Both the position numbers and the translations under genes were made by a program. A stretch of DNA of 64,000 bases, from positions 682,001-746,000 of the forward strand of contig NZ_CP015455.1 in assembly GCF_001888165.1 (NCBI RefSeq), written 5' to 3'. The stretch is from Syntrophotalea acetylenica. Its GTDB lineage: Bacteria; Desulfobacterota; Desulfuromonadia; Desulfuromonadales; Syntrophotaleaceae. Positions 1-8,431 of the stretch are shown in pieces. The notes beneath the pieces were generated by a model. That model saw nothing but the letters and a program-made list of their open reading frames with translations, was not told where the DNA came from and ran no database searches. The first letter of the stretch is position 1; every line of letters begins with the position of its first letter.

Positions 1-1
1 G

Positions 2-289
2 ATTGTGCGCATCATTACCCGCAAGGATGCCACTGTGCTGACGGAACATTTGTGGAAAGCCGGCTACGGCGTCACCAATCTGCGGGCGCGGGGTGAAACC
101 GGCCCGGTGCAGCTGATTTTCACCGTCTGCCGACGTCGCAATCTGCAGGATGTGCTGACGTTGGTCAAACGCTTCAATCCCCGCGCCTTTTACACCATCG
201 AGGATGTGCGTTTCGTGCAGGACAACCTGCCGCCCAACCCCCGCCGCCGCGGCGTCATGTCACGGCTGGCGCTGCGCAACCGGAAATGA
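2..289 (+). CDS. DUF2179 (UPF0316-type) protein, C-terminal part
   Basis: The reading frame is open at the left edge, so only the last 95 codons are here. The fragment has the look of the cytosolic DUF2179 domain that follows the membrane segments of UPF0316/YitT-type proteins: a GYGVT segment, a GETGPV turn, a CRRRNL stretch and a NPRAFYTIEDV segment. It ends in a basic tail (RRRGVMSRLALRNRK). The family function is not established. The gene converges on the nuclease gene downstream, 25 bp from its stop. Identification is by motif pattern only. Confidence 0.6.
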   Translation: MVRIITRKDATVLTEHLWKAGYGVTNLRARGETGPVQLIFTVCRRRNLQDVLTLVKRFNPRAFYTIEDVRFVQDNLPPNPRRRGVMSRLALRNRK

Positions 290-314
290 ACCTGAAGCCC
301 GGGGATCAAGGTTT

Positions 315-824
315 TTATTGCCACATGCCCCGTTTAGCCAGGCGGGCGTCTTCTTCCTTTTCGATAAAATCCCCTTTCAGAGAAAAATCGAAGCGTCGGT
401 AGACCGCGGCGAGGCCCTGTTGCAGAAGCAGTCTGTTGAGCATGTGTCCGTCGGGCAGGGTGACATAGGCGAGAAGTCGCCCGTAGGTGTCGCGCGTTGG
501 CGGCTCTGTTCGCAGGACTACGATCCGTCCGAGGCTTTTTGCACGGACATAGGCGTGGGCGCGGTGGTGGATGCGGCGCAGCCTGTCCGGCGCGATGCCT
601 CGTTGCCGCAAATAGCGATCCCGGTATGAAGCTTCCTTTTCCGGCACGTCGATGCCCAGCAGTCTGACCTTGCCGATGCCGGCAACCCGGATGGTGTCGC
701 CATCGTAGATATGTGTGACGCGACCCCGCAGGCTTGAGGCGGCGAGGGCATGCGAGGCGCAGGAGACAAGGCACAGAACCAGGGCGAATGCAACGCAAGC
801 TCCCCGAGAAAAGACCGCGATCAT
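315..824 (-). CDS. Secreted or lipid-anchored thermonuclease-like nuclease
   Basis: This 169-residue protein matches the staphylococcal nuclease (SNase/TNase) fold, which cuts DNA and RNA using calcium. The N-terminus is a signal sequence; LVSC at residues 19-22 could be a lipobox, so it may be a lipoprotein. Nuclease motifs follow in order: DGDTIRV at 41-47, LGIDVPE at 56-62, an Arg at about 105, and TYGRLLAYV at 113-121, which supply the usual Asp, Arg, Glu and Arg of the active site. The ATG overlaps the stop of the upstream membrane protein gene (ATGA), so the two are translationally coupled. A longer reading frame upstream has no membrane or nuclease features and was not used. Confidence 0.85.
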   Translation of the reverse strand: MIAVFSRGACVAFALVLCLVSCASHALAASSLRGRVTHIYDGDTIRVAGIGKVRLLGIDVPEKEASYRDRYLRQRGIAPDRLRRIHHRAHAYVRAKSLGRIVVLRTEPPTRDTYGRLLAYVTLPDGHMLNRLLLQQGLAAVYRRFDFSLKGDFIEKEEDARLAKRGMWQ

Positions 825-1249
825 CGGCTGCGGCCGTAGAAGGCGCGGGCGAAAATGCCGGTGGTAGCGCCCCAGATGAGGTTGTAGAAAAGGATGAACA
901 AGGGGGTGAGAGTGCCAAGGCCGAGGCCGAGCATGCCCGCGTCCGTGCGATTGGGAAAGACAAAAAACAACTGCCAGGCGCAAGGCAGCAGGCTGACCCA
1001 CAGCCCCTTGCGCATCCATTGGATACGACCCCGGGGAGAACTGACCGTTGTGTAATAGAACAGTCCCCACAGCCCGCCCCATACCAGGCGAGGGTGAATC
1101 CACGCGCCGCTCCAGGCGGGGACAAGCTTAACGCCGAGCCATTGGGGCAGTCCGGCGTTGCCTGCCATCCAGGCAGCTCCGCTGCTGATCAGGGCGGCGA
1201 ACACACCGGCGCAGAAACAGATGCACAACAGGCAGCGGGAATTATTCAT
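821..1249 (-). CDS. Small integral membrane protein, unknown
   Basis: A 142-residue protein with about four hydrophobic segments: near residues 8-28, a Trp/Gly-rich stretch around 55-67, around 85-97, and one near 108-128 (GMLGLGLGTLTPLFILFYNL). I do not recognise the family. The chosen ATG begins MNNSRCLL, right at the first hydrophobic segment; a 21-codon upstream extension is possible but adds a polar, unconvincing stretch. Its stop overlaps the start of the nuclease gene, suggesting a two-gene unit. Confidence 0.6.
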   Translation of the reverse strand: MNNSRCLLCICFCAGVFAALISSGAAWMAGNAGLPQWLGVKLVPAWSGAWIHPRLVWGGLWGLFYYTTVSSPRGRIQWMRKGLWVSLLPCAWQLFFVFPNRTDAGMLGLGLGTLTPLFILFYNLIWGATTGIFARAFYGRSR

Positions 1250-1343
1250 CGCATTACGTCCATCGGTTGAAATGATTTTTGTGAATACCCCCGCGAAACG
1301 AAGCGGGAACAATTCCGTGGCGGTACGATGGTGCGGAGAAAAA

Positions 1344-2177
1344 TCATCCCTCTGCCTCGGTCAGGATTTCGTTGAGGCTGCCGCTGCGGTAGCCTTCCAG
1401 ATCGAGACAGACATAGGTAAACCCGGCCTCTTTCGCCGCCCGGATAACCGCTCGCCGTGTCGGCTCCGCCAGTATTTGCGACAACAAGGGCAGCGGAATT
1501 TCAATGCGGACGCTGGCGCCATGATGCCGGGCGCGGGATCCGTCGAAACCAAGGCTGCGCAGCGCCGATTCGCATCGATCCACCTGCCGCAGTGCGTGAG
1601 CACTGATGGGCGAACCGTAAGGGATGCGCGACGCCAGGCAGGCGAAGGCCGGGCGCTTCCAGGTTGGCAGCCCGAGCCGTCGGCTCAGGTCGCGGATGTC
1701 CTGTTTGCCAAGGCCGGCCTCGGCCAGCGGGGATCGCACGCCCAGTTCCCGGGCGGCCCGGCTGCCAGGGCGGTAATCCCTGCCATCGTCGAGGTTGGTG
1801 CCGTCCAGCATCAGGGAAAATCCGGTTTGCCGCGCCATTTCGGCACAATCACCGAACAGGGCTTTTTTGCAATGATAACAGCGCAGCGGATCGTTGCGGA
1901 CCACGGCCGGCAGGGCCAGCAGATCGCATGGTACCAGCAGCTGGCGCGCGCCGATCTGATGCGCAAGATCACGGCTGTATTGTTGCTCCCAGGCAGGGAA
2001 AAACACCGAAACGGCGGTGACGGCCAGCACCTGCCGCGCACCGAGGGCGTCCAGCGCGGCGCGCAGCAGCAGGGTCGAATCCACGCCTCCGGAAAACGCC
2101 ACGGCGGCGGGTCCCAGGCTGTTCAGCAATTGCAGCAGCCGTTCGTAGCGTGCATCGGCGTCCATCGCTGACCCCAT
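1344..2177 (-). CDS. larE: LarE-type ATP-dependent sacrificial sulfur transferase
   Basis: LarE activates a pyridinium dinucleotide with ATP and donates sulfur to it in making the nickel-pincer cofactor of lactate racemase. The 277-residue protein has the PP-loop motif AFSGGVDSTLLL near residues 27-38. A CYHCKKALF motif lies near residue 100, followed by an LDGTNLDD segment and RSPLAEAGL. The ATG is preceded by GGAGG at 10-bp spacing; a second ATG four codons in has poorer spacing. It sits 15 bp after cysK, which fits a sulfur-metabolism pair. The partner genes larB and larC are 33-36 kb away in this window. No larA is present. Confidence 0.9.
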   Translation of the reverse strand: MGSAMDADARYERLLQLLNSLGPAAVAFSGGVDSTLLLRAALDALGARQVLAVTAVSVFFPAWEQQYSRDLAHQIGARQLLVPCDLLALPAVVRNDPLRCYHCKKALFGDCAEMARQTGFSLMLDGTNLDDGRDYRPGSRAARELGVRSPLAEAGLGKQDIRDLSRRLGLPTWKRPAFACLASRIPYGSPISAHALRQVDRCESALRSLGFDGSRARHHGASVRIEIPLPLLSQILAEPTRRAVIRAAKEAGFTYVCLDLEGYRSGSLNEILTEAEG

Positions 2178-2192
2178 ACAGGGAATGCCTCC

Positions 2193-3113
2193 TCAGTCGA
2201 ATACGCCAACGGACAGATAGCGCTCTCCGGTATCGCAAAGGACCGTTACCACGTTTTTCCCGGGGCCAAGGCGCTCGGCCAGGCGCAGTGCGGCGCATAC
2301 GTTGGCGCCGGCGGAGATACCGACAAACAATCCTTCCTCCCTTGCCAGCCTGCGCGCCGTGGCAAAGGCGTCCTCGTCCCTGACGGTGATGACCTCCCGG
2401 TAGATCCCGGTGTCGAGAACCTCCGGAATGAAACCGGCGCCGATGCCCTGGATTTTATGGGGTCCGGGTGATCCTCCGGATAAAATCGGTGACGCGGCCG
2501 GTTCGACAGCGACGATATCGACCTGGGGGTTGTTTTTGCGCAAAGCCCGCCCCACGCCGGTAATGGTGCCACCGGTGCCGACCCCGGCCACGAAGGCGTC
2601 GATCTGGCCATCCAGGGCGGCGATGATTTCCGGTCCCGTGGTCTGTTCGTGAATGCGGGGATTTGCCGGATTGCTGAACTGCATGGGGATGAAATAGCCG
2701 TACTGGCCGGCGAGTTCTTCCGCCCGCGCCACGGCACCGCGCATGCCCTGGGTTCCCGGTGTCAAAACCAGGTCGGCGCCGTAGGCGGCAAGCAATCTGC
2801 GGCGTTCGACACTCATGGTTTCGGGCATGGTCAGGATAAGTTTGTAACCCTTGACCGCGCACACCAGCGCCAGGCCGATGCCGGTATTGCCGCTGGTCGG
2901 TTCCACCAGGGTCGCTCCAGGCTTGATCAAGCCACGGCTTTCGGCATCTTCGACCATGGCAAGGGCGATGCGGTCCTTGACGCTGCCGCCAGGGTTGAGA
3001 TTCTCCATTTTGCCCCAGACAGCGGCGCTGTCCGGATGTGTCAGACGACTGAGCCGCACCAGGGGAGTGTGAGAAATCTGTCCAAGGGGGTTCTGGCTGA
3101 TAACGGCCGGCAT
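2193..3113 (-). CDS. cysK: Cysteine synthase A (O-acetylserine sulfhydrylase)
   Basis: CysK makes cysteine from O-acetylserine and sulfide with PLP. The protein is 306 residues, the normal size. The PLP lysine is K46 in NPGGSVKDR, followed by the substrate-binding TSGNTG loop and the [10 protein letters not shown] phosphate-binding segment. It ends with [13 protein letters not shown], typical of the family. GGAGG stands just before the chosen ATG (MPAVISQ); the 23 codons upstream in frame are Cys/Pro-rich and not family-like. It precedes larE in the same direction. Confidence 0.95.
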   Translation of the reverse strand: MPAVISQNPLGQISHTPLVRLSRLTHPDSAAVWGKMENLNPGGSVKDRIALAMVEDAESRGLIKPGATLVEPTSGNTGIGLALVCAVKGYKLILTMPETMSVERRRLLAAYGADLVLTPGTQGMRGAVARAEELAGQYGYFIPMQFSNPANPRIHEQTTGPEIIAALDGQIDAFVAGVGTGGTITGVGRALRKNNPQVDIVAVEPAASPILSGGSPGPHKIQGIGAGFIPEVLDTGIYREVITVRDEDAFATARRLAREEGLFVGISAGANVCAALRLAERLGPGKNVVTVLCDTGERYLSVGVFD

Positions 3114-3313
3114 GGCATCCTCCGGTGTGGGCGTAAAACAGCAATAAGGATTGCAAGGTCTGCTGCAGGCAGCAGTCTGCAACTCATGTCAGTTCAGTAC
3201 CATAGCAGCCATTCCCACGGATGAAAAGGGTTCTTTTCCCCGGACCTCGCAATGGCGCGCGGTGTCTTGTCAAGCAGTGCCAACCTGTTTTACTTAAGGA
3301 GTCGAGCGGAGGC

Positions 3314-3700
3314 ATGATGAAGACAAAAAAAGAATTTCCGTGGCTTTTGAAGCCTCTGGCGTGGGTCGAGCTTGCCGGTGACAGGGTGCGCCTGCCGGTC
3401 ATCTGGATCGGCTGTCTGCACGACCAGCCATGCCGTCTTCTTGTCGGTCTGCGGGAGGGGGTGTCGATACCGGGTGCCGAGAGTTTTTGTGGAGACTTCG
3501 ATCTGCTCTGGATGGCCGGTTCGATAAGCCGCCCGGTATTGAGGGCGGAGGATCCGAAACCGGCGATGATGCGCCTGAAATGCTGCAACGCCGGTTTACG
3601 CAACGATTGCGGGGGATGGACCCTGGACGGAAGCCTGGCCGGGATCACTGTGGGGGGCGGACTTTTTTGCCGGGAGAACTCGACATTGCGCGGTGGCTGA
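3314..3700 (+). CDS. Small protein of uncertain reality (flavin-reductase-like fragment?)
   Basis: A 128-codon frame with AAGGAG and GGAGG before a double ATG (MMKTKKEF). Residues about 10-80 loosely recall the N-terminal part of small flavin reductases (a PLAWVEL strand, then WIGCLHDQPCRLLVGLR), but the rest is Cys/Gly-rich and unlike that family. It may be a decayed remnant. A longer frame on the opposite strand covers the same bases and looks like a shadow. I cannot assign a function, and it may not be a gene. Confidence 0.35.
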   Translation: MMKTKKEFPWLLKPLAWVELAGDRVRLPVIWIGCLHDQPCRLLVGLREGVSIPGAESFCGDFDLLWMAGSISRPVLRAEDPKPAMMRLKCCNAGLRNDCGGWTLDGSLAGITVGGGLFCRENSTLRGG

Positions 3701-3760
3701 AGCTGTCCGACAGGGCGGACGCCTGATGCCGGGCGGGCGATGCCATGGCTCATGGGGAAA

Positions 3761-4102
3761 TCAGTCACACTGTTTGCGCCGCACCTCCGGTTCGGCCAAC
3801 CGGGCCCGGTCGGCCTGACATGTTTTGAGGGTCGGCAGGTGCGCCCCAAGCAGATCAAGGATCTGCATCGCCGGCGGCGGCATTTGCGGGGCAAGGGAAT
3901 AATGTACCCAGGTGCCGCTGCGGCGGTCCATGACAAGTCCCGCATTTTTCAGTATGCCCAGATGGCGAGAAGCCGTCGATTGGGGTAACTGCAGGATTTC
4001 CATGATATGGCAGACGCAGACCTCGCCGTCTAGCAGCAGATTGAGAATGCGCAGACGGGTATCATGGGCCAGGGCTTTGAAAAGGGTGGTCGTCGTTTTC
4101 AT
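3761..4102 (-). CDS. ArsR/SmtB-family transcriptional regulator
   Basis: A 113-residue winged-helix repressor. Residues 6-30 form the usual opening helices (LFKALAHDTRLRILNLLLDGEVCVCHI), including the CVCH pair that binds As(III) or soft metals in ArsR proteins. The recognition helix region LPQSTASRHLGILKNAGLV and the wing RRSGTWVHYSL follow. Its targets are not evident: it is separated by 121 bp from selD and reads in the same direction. It could sense metal or metalloid and act in trans. Confidence 0.88.
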   Translation of the reverse strand: MKTTTTLFKALAHDTRLRILNLLLDGEVCVCHIMEILQLPQSTASRHLGILKNAGLVMDRRSGTWVHYSLAPQMPPPAMQILDLLGAHLPTLKTCQADRARLAEPEVRRKQCD

Positions 4103-4223
4103 GCAGTCAGGCTAGTCCCGTGGCGCGGATGTGTCAAGGCGCAATTTCCACGCCATGCTTGCGCCGCGGATGCCAAAAACCGGTTGTTGTTCATGTTTTG
4201 CCCCGGGACTGCCGCTGCCGGTA

Positions 4224-5291
4224 TCAGCGGATTTCCACCGCATGGTCCCTGCCTTCCAGTACCTCGCCCACGACAACGGCAAAGCAGCCGCCATCGGCCG
4301 CTCGGCGCAGAAACGCATCGGCTGCGCCGTCTTCCATGGCGATCAGCAGCCCCCCGGATGTCTGGGGATCGAAAAACGGCAGCAGATCCTCGCTTGAACC
4401 CGGCATGTCAGCATCGACCCGGTCGGGCCGGGCATCAAGGAGCATACGGGCATAATAGGCGCGGTTGCGGTAACAGCCTCCGGGCACCAACCCGTCGCGG
4501 ACCAGGTCCGCGACCCCGTTGATCACCGGTACGTTCGCCAGACGCAGTGCCAGGGTGACGCCGGCTCCACGGGCCATCTCCGAGGCGTGACCGATGAGGC
4601 CGAAGCCGGTGATGTCGGTGCAGGCATGGGCACCGCATGCGGTCATGATGGCGGCCGCCTGACCGTTGAGGGTTGCCATCCAGCGGCAGGCTTCTGCCAC
4701 GGTGGCATCGGCGACCATTTCCGCCTTGATGCCGGTGGCAACAATACCCGTGCCAATGGGTTTGGTGAGGATCAGCACATCCCCGGGGCGGGCCGTTGAA
4801 TTGCGCACCACCCGCTGCGGATGGACAACGCCGGTTACGGCCAGGCCGTATTTGAGCTCGTCATCTTCAACGGTGTGGCCGCCAACCAGGCATGCGCCGG
4901 CCTCTCGAATCTTGCGGGCACCGCCGTCCAGCAATTCCCGCAGGGCTTCGCGGGGAAGACCGCAGGGCGGAATGAAAGCGAGGTTCATGGCGGTCAGCGG
5001 ACGCCCGCCCATGGCGAAGACATCCGACAGGGCATTGGCGGCGGCGATAGCGCCGAACAAAAAGGGGTCGTCGACCAGGGGGGTGATGATGTCGGTGGTC
5101 TCGACCAGGGCGCAGTCCTCGCTGAGGCGATACACGCCCGCGTCATCGGCGGTTTCCGGTCCGACAATAAGATTCGGATCGGTCTCGGCAAACAAGCCGG
5201 TCAAAGCATCTTCCAGGCCCTCCGGGCCCAGTTTGGCAGCTCAGCCGGCCGCTTTCACCATATGCGTCAGCTTGATTTTCTCAGAGGTCAT
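4224..5291 (-). CDS. selD: Selenide, water dikinase (selenophosphate synthase), selenocysteine-containing
   Basis: SelD makes selenophosphate from selenide and ATP. A plain translation would begin late, at a TTG. Reading back in the same frame gives an ATG at 5291 and codon 17 is TGA (5243-5241), inside KAAG-U-AAKLGP, exactly where SelD has its catalytic Cys/Sec followed by the conserved Lys. I therefore annotate a 355-residue selenoprotein with Sec at position 17. Later motifs agree: [35 protein letters not shown] and GGHTVED. A compact hairpin follows the TGA (separate entry). The ATG overlaps the TAA of the upstream gene (TAATG), so translation is coupled. The product supplies selenium for its own synthesis. 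Confidence 0.93.
5216..5243 (-). promoter_or_regulatory. Bacterial SECIS-like hairpin following the selD UGA
   Basis: Immediately after the in-frame TGA the message can fold into a stem GGCCC/GGGCC (5228-5224 with 5220-5216) closing a small GGA loop; the loop begins about 17 nt after the UGA. Bacterial SECIS elements recognised by SelB lie within the coding sequence at about this distance and carry G residues in the apical loop. The fold is read from the sequence; SelB binding is inferred. Confidence 0.6.
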
Positions 5292-6160
5292 TATGATTGG
5301 CTCCAAACGCTCTGCAGTTCTTCCCAAGCCCGGGGAATCTGCTCAATGATGTCCGCCACCTGGGTTGCCGGCGTCGGCTGTGCATAATGGCCGGCCAGGC
5401 GGTTGATCCGCATGGCGGCAACCGCCGCCTCCCGGATATCCATACCGGAATCGATTAAAACGGAGACCAGCCCGGTTACTGTATCTCCTGTGCCGCCAAT
5501 CGCTTCCAGCACTTCTTCCGATGGACCGTCGACGCTGGCCATGATGCCATCGGCATCCGCCAGGTAATCCGTTGCGCCCTTGACCAGCAGATAGCGCGCG
5601 GTATTGCCGTGCTGATAGGCGCGGGCAATCAGATCGGGCACGCGATTGTCTTCATGCAACATGAATCCGCGTGTATAGAAGGGATGCGGAGCCTCTTCAT
5701 CGGCCAGAAATGCCAGTTCACCGACATCGGGGGTGAAAAGATCATAAGCGCCGGCCTCCCCGGCCATTTTCGCAAGATACATGAATCCTGCGTCGGCGAC
5801 AAGGCAGGGGCGCGCCGTCATTTTATCAATGGCGGTCAGGATGCGATTGTGCCAGTAGACAATGGGTTGCAGATAATGAAATGTCAAGGTGTTAAACGCC
5901 GAACCGGGCAAATTTTCGGTCAGGTGGCGGTACAGTTTGCGGCTGCCCTTGCCAGTGCCCGTGTCGCCCACCAGGCAGGCATGGGGCGCTGGGCGATTCA
6001 GCACCTCCGCTGCCTTCAGGGCCGCCCCCAGCAGGGCGGGCGTGCCCCGGTTGATGTCCACGCGCTGGCTGCCGATGCAAAGGTGCTGCCCCTCGCGCAT
6101 TACTTCGCCTTCCACCAGTGGGAAATCCTCCCGCGGAACCGTTCCAACTATACACAGCAT
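5291..6160 (-). CDS. Ribokinase/NAD(P)HX-dehydratase-fold protein in selenium operon
   Basis: A 289-residue protein with the ribokinase-superfamily fold of the YjeF C-terminal type: a GDTGTGKGS segment near residue 65, a TPDVGELAFL strand near 155, and IGGTGDTVTGL near 225 matching the GxGD anion-hole/catalytic motif. It is probably an ATP-dependent kinase or dehydratase; the substrate is unknown. It lies between a DUF3343 gene (13-bp overlap) and selD (TAATG overlap), so it belongs to the selenium operon. The ATG (MLCIVGTV) was chosen because AGGA precedes it; an in-frame extension of 15 codons is basic and unconvincing. Confidence 0.7.
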   Translation of the reverse strand: MLCIVGTVPREDFPLVEGEVMREGQHLCIGSQRVDINRGTPALLGAALKAAEVLNRPAPHACLVGDTGTGKGSRKLYRHLTENLPGSAFNTLTFHYLQPIVYWHNRILTAIDKMTARPCLVADAGFMYLAKMAGEAGAYDLFTPDVGELAFLADEEAPHPFYTRGFMLHEDNRVPDLIARAYQHGNTARYLLVKGATDYLADADGIMASVDGPSEEVLEAIGGTGDTVTGLVSVLIDSGMDIREAAVAAMRINRLAGHYAQPTPATQVADIIEQIPRAWEELQSVWSQS

Positions 6161-6708
6161 TGACGTCTGGTTTCCTCGTAGGCAAGTTGCAGTGCGTACC
6201 CGCAAAGGGTATGGCCTATTGCCAGCGGGCTTGGCGCCTCGGCCAGGGTTTTGCCGATCATGGAAGCGGCCAGAAAAGGCACATCGGGACAGCCACCACC
6301 CGATATATTGACAATGATGTCCGTCTCCTTGTCCAGGGTCAGCTTCATGTTGGCCGCCCGCACCATGAGATATCGGCCAAAGTCCTTGACCTGGAAGATG
6401 TCAACAGGTTGCAGCAGCGGGCCGGTGACCGGCACGGTGTTCAAGGGCGGCAGATTTTGCTCCGTTAACACCCTGGTGATGTTCAACTGCTCCATCAGGG
6501 GGAATTCGATGACCAGGTCGCAGCCCTGTCGGATTTCCGGCGGCGGGCCCATTACGCGGATTTCCCAGCCGGCTTTTTTGAGCATGGTTTCCGCTTGGAT
6601 CACTTCACTGGTATTGGCAAATACCAGCATGCCCCGTTCCATCCGGCTGCCGGGTGCGTCCGAAACCGGTGCGGTTTTTTTTTCTTCCCTGAAATTGAAG
6701 AGCGCCAC
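6148..6708 (-). CDS. DUF3343-type selenium-metabolism-associated protein with extra C-terminal domain
   Basis: A 186-residue protein that begins with GTG four bases after the upstream stop. Residues about 25-85 match DUF3343, a small domain found with YedE/YedF selenium genes: VFANTSEVIQAETMLKKAGW, then a polar GPPPEIRQGCDLVIEF strand. The remaining 100 residues are an additional domain with ISGGGCPDVPFLAA and GHTLCGYALQLAYEE; I do not recognise it. The protein ends in CCV, so two adjacent Cys lie at the C-terminus. Those and the other Cys residues could carry selenium or sulfur, which is a guess. Confidence 0.65.
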   Translation of the reverse strand: MALFNFREEKKTAPVSDAPGSRMERGMLVFANTSEVIQAETMLKKAGWEIRVMGPPPEIRQGCDLVIEFPLMEQLNITRVLTEQNLPPLNTVPVTGPLLQPVDIFQVKDFGRYLMVRAANMKLTLDKETDIIVNISGGGCPDVPFLAASMIGKTLAEAPSPLAIGHTLCGYALQLAYEETRRQCCV

Positions 6709-6712
6709 ACCC

Positions 6713-6931
6713 TTATCCTTTGTTGAGGGTAATCCGTGTTTCGTCGCCTTGGTCGCTCAGGTTTGCCACCGTCCAGCCGCGGTTGCCGGCCGCTCGGCAG
6801 ACATTTTCGCGGGAGGCTTCGTTATCTACCAGAACGATGATTTCATCCGCCTCGCCAGCCTTGATGGCAGCAAGGGTCAGCATCACAGGTTGCGGACAGG
6901 AGAGCCCGCGTGCATCGATGGTTGTTGTCAT
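6713..6931 (-). CDS. TusA/SirA-family sulfur carrier (YedF-like)
   Basis: A 72-residue TusA-fold protein. The CPxP signature is LSCPQPVM with C12 as the persulfide or perselenide carrier. GAGGAGG precedes the ATG. It follows yedE by 10 bp. Proteins of this type next to YedE occur widely in selenium-using bacteria and are thought to hand selenium to SelD. The protein lacks the extra domain of full-length YedF, whose place may be taken by the adjacent DUF3343 gene. Confidence 0.85.
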   Translation of the reverse strand: MTTTIDARGLSCPQPVMLTLAAIKAGEADEIIVLVDNEASRENVCRAAGNRGWTVANLSDQGDETRITLNKG

Positions 6932-6941
6932 TTTGCCCTCC

Positions 6942-8036
6942 TCAGGCCATTTTTTTTCGCATGCTGAAGCCAATGAAAAGGCACGCCAGTAGCCCGACCG
7001 CAACGCCCTGCATGCCGTAGGGGCCGATGCCTGCCGGGGAGCTGGCCAGCCCGAAATTGTGGCTGACCGCGGCCCCGGCCACCATGCCCAGAACAAACAC
7101 GGCCGCGTCCCCGTCACCTTCGCCGGCCAGAAACAGCTGGCGTCCCGGGCAGCCACCTGCCAGGCAGAAGGCCAGACCGGACAGCAGCATGCCGGCAAAG
7201 TTCCAGAACTGCATGGTGTGTGCTACGGGCTGCCCCTCAAAGCCGGGATGAAACTGACCGACAAGCAGGTTGACAACCAGGGCGGTGACGATGAGAGCGA
7301 TAAAGCCGCCAAGCAGGTGTGTCTGCCGGAACAGGACGAAATCGCGAATGGCGCCCATGGTGCAGAAGCGGCTCCGCTGAGCGATAAATCCGATGGCCAG
7401 CCCTGCACCCAGGGAAACCAGGAGTGGGGCATGCATGGCGCCCGGCCCTTTGACGCTGAACCAAAGCACCCCGTTTTTCGACGCGCCGGGAATCGCCGGG
7501 AAAATCATCAGCAGCGCCAGCATGCCGAGCATGAACAGGGGCATCAGCCAGCCGGCAGCGGACTGGGTGGATTGGGAGCGGCCGAGATTGTAGCCGCCCT
7601 TCAAAAACAGGGTGCCAAGCCAGATGCCGGCGACAAGGCCGAGCAGGCCAAAAATGGCACTGCCGTCGCCGCCGGCCAGGCGCAAAGCCGCCCGCCAGGG
7701 ACATCCCAAAAAAACCAGTGCGCCGATCATTGCGAAAAAACCCAGCACAAACCGGACGATGGGTGCCGAACCGAGACGTGGCCGAAATTCCCTGAAGAGA
7801 TAGGCGGCCAGCAATGACCCAAGAACGAAACCCATGACCTCGGGTCGCAGGTATTGCACGACTTCGGCCCGGTGCAGGCCGAGCGCGCCGGCGATGTCGC
7901 GCTCGAAACAGGCCACACACACCCCCATGTTGCCGGGATTGCCGAACTTCTGCAGCAGGGCCGCCAGGGCACCGATAAAGATTCCAGCGCCGATTATTCC
8001 CCATCGTCCGGCCATTATATTGCGGATTTTTGCCAT
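6942..8036 (-). CDS. yedE: YedE-family selenium/sulfur transporter
   Basis: A 364-residue membrane protein of the YeeE/YedE family with about ten hydrophobic helices. Diagnostic Cys-containing segments appear: GVCVACFERDIAG near residues 38-50, FLGCPWRAALRLAGGDG near 110, RSRFCTMGAIRDF near 230, and CLAGGCPGRQL near 300. YedE is predicted to bring selenium (or thiosulfate-type sulfur) compounds into the cell. GGAGGA precedes the chosen ATG. It is the first gene of the unit yedE, tusA-like, DUF3343, kinase-like, selD. Confidence 0.88.
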   Translation of the reverse strand: MAKIRNIMAGRWGIIGAGIFIGALAALLQKFGNPGNMGVCVACFERDIAGALGLHRAEVVQYLRPEVMGFVLGSLLAAYLFREFRPRLGSAPIVRFVLGFFAMIGALVFLGCPWRAALRLAGGDGSAIFGLLGLVAGIWLGTLFLKGGYNLGRSQSTQSAAGWLMPLFMLGMLALLMIFPAIPGASKNGVLWFSVKGPGAMHAPLLVSLGAGLAIGFIAQRSRFCTMGAIRDFVLFRQTHLLGGFIALIVTALVVNLLVGQFHPGFEGQPVAHTMQFWNFAGMLLSGLAFCLAGGCPGRQLFLAGEGDGDAAVFVLGMVAGAAVSHNFGLASSPAGIGPYGMQGVAVGLLACLFIGFSMRKKMA

Positions 8037-8201
8037 CTTCTCCTCCCTGTTTGTGCATGCCATCGAAAAAACGCCGCAACTGTTTCCCGTCCGGAAAGGC
8101 AGGCGGCGGCTGTTAATGGTCGCGGGGTCCAGCGCTCCTCGTGGTATCGCACGGGGCCTAATGCGAAAAGTGCTCGTTTCCCATATAAAAACTGCGCTGT
8201 A

Positions 8202-8235
8202 TCCATCCGGAGTTTCCGGATGGACACAAGCTAAC
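8202..8235. repeat. Dispersed hairpin repeat, copy 1
   Basis: TCCATCCGGA and TCCGGATGGA form a perfect 10-bp inverted repeat around GTT, followed by CACAAGCTAAC. The right half with its tail recurs at 22652-22675 and, less exactly, at 61630-61650, so this is a small dispersed repeat family and not a one-off hairpin. Confidence 0.6.
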
Positions 8236-8358
8236 AAATCCCGGGCGTGGAGTCTAATTGATAATATTTATATAAACGGTATTTGTTATGGAAAAAATAA
8301 ATAGTGAAGTACTTGAGGATGGTCTGGCAGCGTAAATGCGGCAGGGATGGCGGATGCC

Positions 8359-8396
8359 AAACACCCCCGGGGAATTGCCTCCGGGGGGTGTTTTTT
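8359..8396 (+). terminator. Intrinsic terminator, possibly bidirectional, downstream of dapL
   Basis: AAACACCCCCGG pairs with CCGGGGGGTGTTT (one bulged G) around a 10-nt loop and is followed on the + strand by T6 (8391-8396). It lies 36 bp beyond the dapL stop, which reads leftward into it. The T run is better for + strand transcripts, so it may end both dapL and a short + strand RNA. Confidence 0.7.
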
Positions 8397-8431
8397 AAAC
8401 GCGCTTGTCGCCGTGCGGGGATTGCGATGGT

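Larger units (their letters stand above)
8037..8431. other. Intergenic region between yedE and dapL
   Basis: 395 bp without a convincing gene. It holds the hairpin repeat at 8202-8235, an AT-rich stretch around 8255-8310 on the + strand (TTGATA followed by weak -10-like sequence), a 15-codon frame starting at 8288, and a strong hairpin with a T run at 8359-8396. A short + strand transcript running into that hairpin is possible. The yedE promoter must also lie here. Confidence 0.5.

Noticed and set aside
3184-3945. 253-codon frame on the - strand
   Set aside because: Arg/Pro/Ser-rich, overlaps the ArsR gene in another frame, no ribosome site.
8325-8340. TGGCAG-N5-ATGC as a sigma-54 promoter
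   Set aside because: GG-N10-GC spacing fits but the -12 element is ATGC instead of TTGC, and only a very short transcript would follow.
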